From Candidatus Eiseniibacteriota bacterium (GTDB lineage Bacteria > Orphanbacterota > Orphanbacteria > Orphanbacterales > Orphanbacteraceae), in NCBI GenBank assembly GCA_029262235.1, contig JAJCZU010000008.1:248001-312000 (forward strand): a stretch of DNA of 64,000 nt. Reading direction: 5' to 3'. The position numbers and the translations under genes are program-made. Positions 52,015-59,722 of the stretch are shown here, one piece after another (the stretch's first letter is position 1; each line of letters begins with the position of its first letter). The notes beneath the pieces were generated by a model that saw nothing but the letters and a program-made list of their open reading frames with translations, was not told where the DNA came from and ran no database searches.

Positions 52015-53864
52015 GCAATTCGTCTTCCACAACCTGGCTCCAGCGCCTCTTTCTTCTCCTGTTCGGCATCGGGCTGATCGCGCTCGTCGAAGTGGCGCTC
52101 CGTCTCGTCGGCATCGGCGGGGCAAGCACGCTCTTCGTCACGATGAAAGCCCCCGACGGCAACACCTGGTGGGTCACGAACGACAAGCTGAACGAACGGC
52201 TCTTCTTTCCCGCGACCGACGCCGATAGCGATTTCCCGCGCCCGCAGGTTCCGTTCGCGCAGTTCGCGCGGGAAAAACCGGCGGGGACATTCCGGGCGTT
52301 CGTCGTGGGGGCTTCGTCTTCGGTCGGCTTCCCGTTCTCGCCGAACGTTTCGTTCGCAGGCTACCTGCGCGAAATGATGGCCGTGGGGAGCGAGGGCGAC
52401 GTGGAGGTCATCAACACGTCGATGACGGCGATCAGCTCGTATCAGGTCGGGCAGTGGGTGCGCGAGATCGTCGGCCGCTACGACCCCGATCTCGTCATCG
52501 TCTACTCCGGACACAACGAACTGTACGGCGTGCTCGGCGCGGGCTCGGCGATGTCGGTCGGCTCGAATCGCTTCATGACGAATCTGTTTCTCGAAATGCA
52601 GGGAACGGCGCTCTACTCACTGGTCGCGAAATCGCTCGAACGCTTCAATCGTTCCGCAACGGAAAGCGACGGCCCGAAGGGGCAGCCGCTCGAGGCGCTC
52701 ACGCAGAACCGCGAAGTGCGCCCGTATTCGGAACTGTACGATTCCGTTGTCGAGAACTACCGGAAGAATCTGGAAGGGATGGTGGGCGCGGCGAAGAAAA
52801 AGGGCGTGCCGATCTTTCTCTGTACGACGGCCGCGAACCGCGCGGGTTGCAGCCCGATGGTGCCGCTGCACGACGTTTCGTTCGACGCGGAAAACGAGCG
52901 CGAATGGGACCTGCGGCTGCGCCAGGGCGACACGAAGCGGAAGACGGGCGACGCGGCCGGTGCGCGCGCGGAGTACGAGAAGGCGCGCGCGATCGACAGC
53001 ACGCATGCGGCGCTCTCGTTCCGCTTCGGCATGCTCGCGCTCGAAGCGGGCGACGTGGACGCGGCCGGGCACGAGTTCGCGCGGGCGCTGCTCTACGACG
53101 GGCTGCAGCTGCGCGCGAACGACCGGCTCGTCGGTACCGTGCGCGAAGTGGCGGGCAGCGTGGCCGGCGCACGCGGCGCGGGCGACGGCGTCTCTCTCGT
53201 CGACTGCGTGGACAGGCTCGACCGCGAGTCCGAGGCCGGCGTCGTAGGAACCGACCTCATCTTCGAGCACGTGCATCCGAACGCGCGCGGTCACTATTTC
53301 ATCGCCTGCGAGATCTACGAAACACTGATCGAGCAGGGCTTTCCGTTCACGCGTGACGGACTGCTGTCGTTTGAGGAAGCCTCGGCGCGCACGGGCTATT
53401 CGGAAGTCGACGGCGCGTACGCCAACGGTTTCATGCGCTTCATGCTGAGGCAATGGCCGTTCGAGGGGACGTTCGAAAACAGTCGCGCCGTGACGCGTAC
53501 GGAAGAAGCGTTCCGCGAGTCGCGCGATGCGCTCGATCCGATCGCGCGCGAAACGTACGACTCCCACCCCATGGGCGCAACGGTGCTGCATCTGCATCAC
53601 CGGCTCGGCCTGGCGTATCTGGAGGCGGGCAGGCCCGGCGACGCGGCGGGCGAGTTCGAACTGATCGCACGGATGCTGCCCAATCTGGCTGACGTGCAGG
53701 TGATGCGGGCGAAATCGCTCGCGCTTGCGGGGCGCGAACAGGTGGCGATCGCGAATCTCGAAACGGCGCTCGCCCGCGGCTCGATCACGAAGGGCGAGCT
53801 CGGCGCGCACCCTCAGTGGGCTTCGTTCGCCTCGTCTCCCGCCTGGAACAGGCTGATCGACTGA
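52011..53864 (+). CDS. Membrane-anchored SGNH/GDSL-like hydrolase with C-terminal TPR region
   Basis: 617 residues; ATG overlaps the EEP stop. One N-terminal membrane helix (about 10-32, LFLLLFGIGLIALVEVALRL). The SGNH-like domain has block I AFVVGASSSVGFPFSP, block III-like VIVYSGHNELYGVLG and the terminal EHVHPNARGHYFIAC, where a His is followed by HP as in the catalytic Asp/His block. Within the domain (about 315-395) and at the C-terminus are TPR-like helices (GDAAGARAEYEKARAID, LEAGRPGDAAGEFELIA). Such proteins often act on cell-envelope glycans or esters. The 3' end overlaps mutY by 52 bp. Confidence 0.8.
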   Translation: MSNSSSTTWLQRLFLLLFGIGLIALVEVALRLVGIGGASTLFVTMKAPDGNTWWVTNDKLNERLFFPATDADSDFPRPQVPFAQFAREKPAGTFRAFVVGASSSVGFPFSPNVSFAGYLREMMAVGSEGDVEVINTSMTAISSYQVGQWVREIVGRYDPDLVIVYSGHNELYGVLGAGSAMSVGSNRFMTNLFLEMQGTALYSLVAKSLERFNRSATESDGPKGQPLEALTQNREVRPYSELYDSVVENYRKNLEGMVGAAKKKGVPIFLCTTAANRAGCSPMVPLHDVSFDAENEREWDLRLRQGDTKRKTGDAAGARAEYEKARAIDSTHAALSFRFGMLALEAGDVDAAGHEFARALLYDGLQLRANDRLVGTVREVAGSVAGARGAGDGVSLVDCVDRLDRESEAGVVGTDLIFEHVHPNARGHYFIACEIYETLIEQGFPFTRDGLLSFEEASARTGYSEVDGAYANGFMRFMLRQWPFEGTFENSRAVTRTEEAFRESRDALDPIARETYDSHPMGATVLHLHHRLGLAYLEAGRPGDAAGEFELIARMLPNLADVQVMRAKSLALAGREQVAIANLETALARGSITKGELGAHPQWASFASSPAWNRLID

Positions 53865-54868
53865 GCGAGCCGGATCCCCTTCTTCGCCATGGTCGTGAGG
53901 GGGAGCGCCGCGATCCTTTCGCGCGCGATCCACTCCCAGTTCTTCCGGCCGCGCGTGCTCGCTTCGGTTCGCGACGAATACACCGTCACCTCATATCGCT
54001 TGTTCAAGATGGAGTGCTTGAAACTTCCCAGCGACTCGGGTTCGCTCGATCGCGCGGGCAGTTCGTCGAGAAGATCGAGCATGCCCGCCATGCGCCCGCT
54101 GTCGGGGCGGCGCCGCATGAGCAGGCGCCCGGCCTTGTCGCTCAGCACGTAGAGAGTGCGTTCGGCCGCGATCGGCTTCTCCTTCACACGAGGCGTCGGC
54201 AGCTCGCCCACGCGTCCGCTCGCGAGCGCGCCGCACTTCGCGCGCACGGGGCACCCGGAACAGCCGGGGGAAACGGGCGTGCAGATCATCGCGCCCCATT
54301 CCATCATCGCCTGGTTAAAGTCACCCGGGCGCTGCTGCGAAACGAGCCGGCCCGCGATCTCCCAGAACTGCTTCTTGTCTTTCGTCGAAGTCCAGGCCCC
54401 TTCCACTTCGAAGAAGCGCGCGACCACACGAAACACGTTGCCGTCGAGAATCGGCGCCGGAATCCCGAACGCGATCGAACGGATCGCGCCTGCCGTGTAC
54501 GCGCCGATGCCGGGAAGCGCGAGCAGCTCGCTTTCGTCCGACGGAACGACACCGCCGTGACGCTCCATGACCGCTTCGGCACCGGCTTTCAGGTGCCGCG
54601 CGCGCCGGTAATACCCGAGCCCCGACCATTGCGCGAGCACGTCGTCGATCGGCGCCTCGGCCAGGCTTCTGACGTCCGGAAACTCGGAAAGAAACCGCTT
54701 GTAGTGCTCGATGACAGCCGCCACGCGCGTCTGCTGCAGCATGATTTCCGAAACCCACACGCAGTACGGGTCGTTCGTCTCCCGCCACGGGAGATCACGC
54801 TTGTTCGCGTCGTACCAGCGCAGCAGTGCGCGCCGTAGATACGCCGTGTGTTTCGGTTGCGTGGGCAT
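53813..54868 (-). CDS. mutY: A/G-specific adenine DNA glycosylase MutY
   Basis: 351 residues from ATG at 54868 (TTG at 54904 is the longer alternative). Helix-hairpin-helix glycosylase: LPWRETNDPYCVWVSEIMLQQTRV (catalytic Glu), LPGIGAYTAGAIRS (HhH) with catalytic Asp in APILDGNVFRV. The 4Fe-4S cluster follows in CTPVSPGCSGCPVRAKC. The C-terminal Nudix-like domain (about 225-345, LLMRRRPDSGRMAGMLDLLDELP) recognises 8-oxoG. It removes adenine mispaired with 8-oxoguanine. Its 3' end overlaps the convergent SGNH gene by 52 bp. Confidence 0.96.
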   Translation of the reverse strand: MPTQPKHTAYLRRALLRWYDANKRDLPWRETNDPYCVWVSEIMLQQTRVAAVIEHYKRFLSEFPDVRSLAEAPIDDVLAQWSGLGYYRRARHLKAGAEAVMERHGGVVPSDESELLALPGIGAYTAGAIRSIAFGIPAPILDGNVFRVVARFFEVEGAWTSTKDKKQFWEIAGRLVSQQRPGDFNQAMMEWGAMICTPVSPGCSGCPVRAKCGALASGRVGELPTPRVKEKPIAAERTLYVLSDKAGRLLMRRRPDSGRMAGMLDLLDELPARSSEPESLGSFKHSILNKRYEVTVYSSRTEASTRGRKNWEWIARERIAALPLTTMAKKGIRLAQSISLFQAGDEANEAH

Positions 54869-54904
54869 GTTCCGAGCGTAGGGGGCGTCCGTTCGTGATG
54901 TCAA

Positions 54905-55369
54905 CCGAGGGCGCGCCCCGCGGTCGAGCGAAAGAAATCGTGCTCGGGGACTCCGGGACTGGCGGGAAGCGGCGCTTGATTACGAGGCAGCATAGGGAGC
55001 GCTTTGGCGGCTCCGTGAGTTCGTGATATTGTTTTGTATCACGAACTATGACCGCGCTGCCAGAAAATTTGTTCGGGGTTCTGGTCTGGCAACGGCCGGC
55101 TCGGATTCGCGCAGAGGTAGGGCCGAACCGAGCCCAGCCGATAAACTCAGCAGAAAACTGGCGGCGTCTTGGCCATGGCCCGAAATCCGGGGGCCACCTC
55201 TGACTCCGGCTCGAACGCGGCGCCCCCCCGTCCAAGGCGCATTCCAAGAAAGGGGTACCGGCAGCGGTCAACCCAAAGCTTCCGACTTCGCGCCCCGAGC
55301 AACAAGAAAGTCTTCCCCGGGGGTCACGGTTTTGTCGGGAGGAGGAGTGCCGTGGGCTAGGCTCGGTGC
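54905..55369. other. Non-coding stretch upstream of mutY
   Basis: I see no credible gene here: open frames on both strands are arginine/serine-rich shadows without ribosome sites. The stretch contains the 11-bp palindrome at 55018-55047 and otherwise G/C-rich, structure-prone sequence. It separates mutY from the small secreted partner of the second SBBP gene. Confidence 0.6.
55018..55047. promoter_or_regulatory. Perfect 11-bp inverted repeat, operator-like
   Basis: AGTTCGTGATA (55018-55028) and TATCACGAACT (55037-55047) flank the 8-base spacer TTGTTTTG. The half-sites and 30-bp span look like a regulator-binding site rather than a terminator. It lies ~150 bp upstream of mutY, but no gene is directly next to it. 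Confidence 0.55.
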
Positions 55370-55924
55370 TCATCTAAAGAGACTCTTGATGTCCGTCCAA
55401 GAGGATGGCGCCGATTCGGTGCTGCCGGCGACGACAACGAGAGCGCCAAACTCGTTCGTCACGGATCCATCCTCGAATACCTGATCGACCCACGTTGCAT
55501 CATTAATTGTCAACTCAATTTGTCCAGTCGCAATCGCCCTGTATCGAGCTGTGGCAGCAAGCAGCTGACTAGGAAAGTCGCCAGCACCACCGATGCCGAG
55601 ACACAACGAATCATGTGATGGGCCCGACGGAAATGTTGTCTCAGGGTGAAAGGTCACATCCAAAAACTCAAGCCCGTCATTGGACTCGCAAAGATACAGA
55701 TTCCACGTAAAGAGGTTCTCGGACCACGTAAACCAAGCATCCACCGATATGGTGTCATATAGAGAGACGTAGACGGTGTCGGGGGGGCCAAGAAATCCGT
55801 TCAAGTCCAAATCGACCGGACCAGCACCCGCCTTACCTACCACGCAACTAGAAGCAATCAGCCAGGCGAGCGCATACGGTGCCCAGACACTGGCATTACC
55901 GGAGCAATGTAATCTTACTAGCAT
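55370..55924 (-). CDS. Small secreted protein with a cohesin-like beta domain
   Basis: 184 residues; ATG at 55924 follows AAGGAGG with ideal spacing and overlaps the end of the SBBP gene by 29 bp, so the pair is coupled. Signal peptide about 1-34 (APYALAWLIASSCVVGKAGAG). The rest (VDLDLNGFLGPPDTVYVSLYDTISVDAWF ... FTWNLYL ... LELTIND-type strands) resembles the N-terminal cohesin-like domain of the SBBP proteins (DLDSNATNGPDSVGVDEGDTVLVRIWL). The final SSWTDIKSLFR is a distinctive tail; it lacks the FlgD-Ig sorting module. Role unknown; perhaps a partner of the SBBP protein. Confidence 0.7.
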   Translation of the reverse strand: MLVRLHCSGNASVWAPYALAWLIASSCVVGKAGAGPVDLDLNGFLGPPDTVYVSLYDTISVDAWFTWSENLFTWNLYLCESNDGLEFLDVTFHPETTFPSGPSHDSLCLGIGGAGDFPSQLLAATARYRAIATGQIELTINDATWVDQVFEDGSVTNEFGALVVVAGSTESAPSSWTDIKSLFR

Positions 55925-58796
55925 AGGTACTCCCTCCTTGGCGCAGCCTTACAAGATACACCCCACTACCAACGGGGCGCCCCCTGTCGTCTGTTCCGTT
56001 CCAACTCTCATTGGCGAGGCCACTTTTCCGGTGTCCATCGAAAAGTGTACGTATCAAGCGTCCTTCTACTGAATAAACTTGCAACGATACTGGCCCAGAA
56101 TGCGCCACCCAATAACTGATGTTCGTAACTGGATTGAACGGTGATGGTTGAACCATAAGATAAGTCGGGTCAGCTTGGTCATCACTTGCTTCGAAGGGTG
56201 GCGTGGATGTCTGGATTCCGAGCGGAAATCTCAACAAAAAGACATCCCAATGTGATGGAGAGGAGCCCCCTGCGTATGACGTATCGTATGCATCTCGCGT
56301 AACAGGGAAATCCAAAGATTCCGTAAATCCACTCAGAGTCACATCTTGCCCGACTATGGCAGTTCCGCCTCTTGAGATGTCGCTCCCCGATCCACCAATG
56401 TAGGTTGAGTATAGGATCGTTTGCAGGTTCGAGTCCAACTGTGAAACAACTATATCGGATTCCCCATTGGGGAGAAGGTCAATCGCACTGAAAGTTGTCG
56501 GGTAGTCATCCGAGTCAGTGTGTCCGACTATTACCGGCCGACAACCGTCGTCAACAACAACTCCCCATATTTGGTCATCAAGGGCCCCTCCAATGTACGT
56601 AGAGTAGACTGGCGCCTGAATGTCCGGGTCATATACCACTAGGAACCCATCGGTCTGACCGGCCTTTGTTTCGCTATGAGCACCGGAGCTAGTGGGGAAG
56701 CTATCCGAAGTTGTGTAGCCAGCAACCACGATGCGCCCCTGGCAATCCGCAACCGCCGACAGGGCTCGGTCACTCAGTTCACCACCTAAGTATGTGCTAT
56801 GGATGATATTGCTCCGAGACGAGTCAAGTACCGTAATGAATCCGTCCCGGGGCCCTCCCAATGTCGCGTCATATGGTGACTCAAGTGGGAAGTCAGACGA
56901 GTTTGTGTTCCCACAAATGGTCAGGACATTGCCGCCACCAACAACCAAATCCCGAGGCTGGTCATAGTCATTACCCCCCAAGTACGTGGAATACAAGAGC
57001 GATTGGGCCCGGTCATCGAACTCTGAGACGAATACATCTGCGTCATCGTTCAAGGCGTCCTGAATCGCGCCGGCAGTTGTAGGGAAATTCTCACTTGCCG
57101 TGTCCCCGGTTACAATGATTCGACCGGGCCTCTCAAGGGATAGGTCTCTCCCGTATTCACCGTTGTCACCCCCAAGAAACGTCGAGGCGATTAGGGTATC
57201 ACCGCCTGCTGAGAGTATAAAGAGAGTTAGGTCCCCAAAGCTCGTTGAGTCAGCCAACGTGACATCATAGGCATTGGGGCTTGTCGGGAAGTCAGGCGAG
57301 TTTGATCTCCCCACTACGAAAGCCCTTCCAGTTGTGTCCAGTTTTACTTTTCTCGCAACATCATCCCTTCTCCCACCGATCAGCGTTGAATAGATTAGCT
57401 CATTACCGGCGGCGTTTATCTCCGTTACAATCGCGTCAAAAAGCCCGTCCAGGGTATCATCGTAGCTTCCGGGCGTTGTTGGAAACCCATCGAAGTAGCT
57501 TGTCTCCCCCACCGAGACAACGTTTCCCGAGGAATCCGTAGCCAGGCTATAAGACGACTCACTGCCTATTCCGCCAAGGTATGTGCTCCACTCGAGACCG
57601 GGGTCGATCGTGAAACCCTTGGTTGAATCAACTCCCCGCACCTCATATGTCAGCGTATCCCTTCCAAGTATGACGTACGCCACGCCCGCAAAATCGTTGC
57701 CGTCCTGAATAATTGTTGGGGCAGTTTCACGGTAGGTGTCAAAGCCAAGATGCAACGATAGCGTCTCATCGCTTCTTATGGTCAACGAATCAACACCCTC
57801 GTAAAGTATCCTCAGCTGCTGGAGGTCAGCTCCTGGAGCAACCTCCACATCATACTTGAGCAGGCCCCCTAGACTTCGGTACACAATATCAATGCCTTCG
57901 TAGACATTGCTGTACTCAACGGTTTCATATGGATTTGCACCAGTAACCCACTTGGCCCGGTCATCTCCCAAAAAGAAATTGTAGGTGCCCGGCGCTTGAG
58001 TACCCCCTTCAACAGAACCGCCTTCGCTGCGATCAAGAAATGTGCATTGAATTGCGTTACCGATGCGCCGGCGGCTGTTTGGGCCGTCGACTATGTCTCG
58101 CACAATATCGACCAATATTCCATCAGTCCGAAACGATACCGAGCCGCTCGACCTAGCTGTGTAATACAGAGTCGAGCGTGGCAATTGCCCTTTGTTCTCA
58201 ATAAAGTGTGCTCCCACTGAATAGGGACGTGCAGCGTCTTCGCGGCCTCCCCCCTCGCCGCTCTGCGCTTCCTCGGTACCGCTTGCGCAGACCGTTGCGA
58301 TCGAACCCACTACGAACTCTCGTTGTGCCAGCGTGTCATCCATCCAAGCAGACATTTCCAGGTCAGAGATGAAATCGGAGCAATCTCCAGGCTCAGTCAC
58401 CAAGAACCGCAATCGCGCAACCTCTACAGGTGTGTGCAGCAGGGTGCTCATGGAGAAATCCGTCGCCTGTAACAGCACAGTTCCGTCACTGTTTTCCGAA
58501 ACTGGGACACACTCCCATCCACTCGGGCTGACGTAAATCTCGGTCAGAGTGTCCTGAATCCACTCTAAGCTCCCGGACGTATCGCCGAAGGTCAGGCCGA
58601 ACGCGTAAAGCGAGTCTGTTTCGGTTAGCCAAATCCGAACAAGGACAGTGTCGCCTTCGTCGACACCGACCGAATCAGGCCCGTTCGTAGCATTGGAATC
58701 GAGGTCTGCCACAATCGAGAGGCCAGCAACGGCCGAAGAAGAAAGGGCAAACAGCGCGAGAACGATTGAGATTCCTAAGAAGCGAGTAGGGAACAT
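55896..58796 (-). CDS. Secreted SBBP-repeat beta-propeller protein (copy 2) with sorting domain
   Basis: 966 residues from ATG at 58796 after AAGGAGG; the frame to 59066 would add 90 residues before the signal peptide. Architecture equals copy 1 (10953-13922): signal peptide FLGISIVLALFALSSSAVAG, cohesin-like domain LSIVADLDSNATNGPDSVGV, DUF7948-like module (HFIENKGQLPRSTLYYTARS ...), about eight SBBP repeats (YSTYLGGNDYDQPRDL, SDFPTSPNAYD, ...) and C-terminal sorting domain (QPSPFNPVTNISYW, VEGRLIRTLF, GVYLVRL, YASKITLLR). Identity is highest over the N-terminal 130 residues and the leader. Codon use is less G/C-ending than the housekeeping genes. Confidence 0.88.
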   Translation of the reverse strand: MFPTRFLGISIVLALFALSSSAVAGLSIVADLDSNATNGPDSVGVDEGDTVLVRIWLTETDSLYAFGLTFGDTSGSLEWIQDTLTEIYVSPSGWECVPVSENSDGTVLLQATDFSMSTLLHTPVEVARLRFLVTEPGDCSDFISDLEMSAWMDDTLAQREFVVGSIATVCASGTEEAQSGEGGGREDAARPYSVGAHFIENKGQLPRSTLYYTARSSGSVSFRTDGILVDIVRDIVDGPNSRRRIGNAIQCTFLDRSEGGSVEGGTQAPGTYNFFLGDDRAKWVTGANPYETVEYSNVYEGIDIVYRSLGGLLKYDVEVAPGADLQQLRILYEGVDSLTIRSDETLSLHLGFDTYRETAPTIIQDGNDFAGVAYVILGRDTLTYEVRGVDSTKGFTIDPGLEWSTYLGGIGSESSYSLATDSSGNVVSVGETSYFDGFPTTPGSYDDTLDGLFDAIVTEINAAGNELIYSTLIGGRRDDVARKVKLDTTGRAFVVGRSNSPDFPTSPNAYDVTLADSTSFGDLTLFILSAGGDTLIASTFLGGDNGEYGRDLSLERPGRIIVTGDTASENFPTTAGAIQDALNDDADVFVSEFDDRAQSLLYSTYLGGNDYDQPRDLVVGGGNVLTICGNTNSSDFPLESPYDATLGGPRDGFITVLDSSRSNIIHSTYLGGELSDRALSAVADCQGRIVVAGYTTSDSFPTSSGAHSETKAGQTDGFLVVYDPDIQAPVYSTYIGGALDDQIWGVVVDDGCRPVIVGHTDSDDYPTTFSAIDLLPNGESDIVVSQLDSNLQTILYSTYIGGSGSDISRGGTAIVGQDVTLSGFTESLDFPVTRDAYDTSYAGGSSPSHWDVFLLRFPLGIQTSTPPFEASDDQADPTYLMVQPSPFNPVTNISYWVAHSGPVSLQVYSVEGRLIRTLFDGHRKSGLANESWNGTDDRGRPVGSGVYLVRLRQGGSTYASKITLLR

Positions 58797-58934
58797 TGAC
58801 GGCCTCCTTAGTACCAGAGGGCAGTCGCTGAAGAACACGGCACCCCTGGTTAGGGCATTGCAAGGAGTGCTCAGGTTCCCTGAGAGGCGAACCCGAATAG
58901 ATGTGACCATAGGATGCAGGTCCTTATCCAAACG

Positions 58935-58957
58935 GTCTATACGTATGTTCCACACAT
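58935..58957 (-). promoter_or_regulatory. Conserved promoter-like block upstream of SBBP copy 2
   Basis: Matches 14061-14083 at 21 of 23 positions and lies the same 139 bp from its ATG. Read toward the gene it has GGAACATACGTATAGAC, with TATAGA as a possible -10. Between block and ATG the two leaders align only in part. The remainder of 58797-59205 has no recognised gene. Confidence 0.55.
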
Positions 58958-59205
58958 AAAACGTTATGTGAGCGAAAGCCTCGTAAAATCCGCGCTTCTT
59001 CCGGTTTGGTCCAGTATCTTCGCGGGGAGGTCGGCGCGGCTTAACGGGGTCCGTCATCACCGACACTCCGGCCTTGACTCCAGCGAATCAGGACTCCAAC
59101 CGGTCGCGCCCGGCTCGTAATCGCACCCTCCCCTCCCTCCGATGCCGCGTGCCTCCGCTCTCTTTGAGAGGCACGGGGCTTCTCGGTTTCAGGGAGGAAC
59201 AAGCT

Positions 59206-59481
59206 ATGCACGAACCAAACGAACTCATCTTCGGAACTCACTTCGAAAGGCTTCTCCGGGCGAAACTGCTTGGCGCTCAGAAAGTGAAGTACGCTCTCGC
59301 GCTTCTCTTCGGATTCTGGCTCTGCGGACTTTTGGTCGAAGCGCTTCGCGCCTTATCCGGATTGAACCGTATGGAACTCTTCCGGAGACGGAGCAAAGGA
59401 AAAGGGCCCGACCCCCGAACGAGGATCGGGCCCACGTGGTCGTTAGGCCCGCGGATGAACCGGGGAGCCGAGCTCGCTTAA
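59206..59481 (+). CDS. Possible small membrane protein
   Basis: 91 residues from ATG at 59206 with GGGAGG at 59192-59197, a good ribosome site. One membrane helix (about 27-45, YALALLFGFWLCGLLVEALRAL). The last third is basic and overlaps a terminator for the opposite strand (59395-59433), so either the gene is spurious or it ended earlier in the past. No family recognised. Confidence 0.3.
   Translation: MHEPNELIFGTHFERLLRAKLLGAQKVKYALALLFGFWLCGLLVEALRALSGLNRMELFRRRSKGKGPDPRTRIGPTWSLGPRMNRGAELA
59395..59433 (-). terminator. Rho-independent terminator on the minus strand
   Basis: Read on the minus strand: GGGCCCGA pairs with TCGGGCCC (59433-59426 with 59411-59404), a perfect 8-bp stem extended by two pairs, then TTTTCCTTT. 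It lies ~10 bp after the TAA of the DUF2958-like frame. Confidence 0.75.
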
Positions 59482-59700
59482 GCGCTCGGGCGTGAAATGA
59501 AGGTCGCGCTCGATGCGAAGACCGGAAGGACTCTGAGCAGCCTCGAGCTCGCGAAGACTGAAGTAGCCAGGCAAATCGCTGCTCCAAACTCGCCCCGCCC
59601 CCACTGGCCCGCCTCCAGCCGACGTGATATCTTCTCCCTGTCCGGAATACGCAGTCAACCATTTCAGTTCATAGAGCTCGCATCGGCTTTTCGAAGCTCG
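59443..59700 (-). pseudogene. Remnant of a DUF2958-family gene
   Basis: The minus-strand frame ending at TAA 59445-59443 encodes GYFSLRELEAAQSPSGLRIERDL then HFTPERLSEL, which fits the C-terminal half of DUF2958 (GYFSLSELE ... GLPIERDLHFxPxxLSEL). Upstream the frame stays open but has no ATG or ribosome site. The ~30 residues before GYFSL (SAGGGPVGAGRVWSSDLP) do not fit the family, and the frame then enters the divergent acyl-CoA gene. DUF2958 genes are mostly found on plasmids and integrative elements. A terminator follows immediately. I read it as a 5'-decayed remnant; a frameshift within 59560-59650 is possible. Confidence 0.55.
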
Positions 59701-59722
59701 CACCGAGACGGAGGATTCGCAC

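Noticed and set aside
55150-55180. Third copy of the TTGGCCATTTGGCC apex
   Set aside because: CTTGGCCATGGCCC is similar but lacks the second TTGGCC and has no pairing arms around it.
54795-55373. 192-residue minus-strand frame between mutY and the SBBP partner
   Set aside because: Overlaps mutY, Ser/Arg/Pro-rich, no start signal; treated as non-coding.
59225-59662. 145-residue minus-strand frame
   Set aside because: It reads straight through the minus-strand terminator at 59395-59433 and is arginine-rich; the DUF2958-like frame is the better reading.
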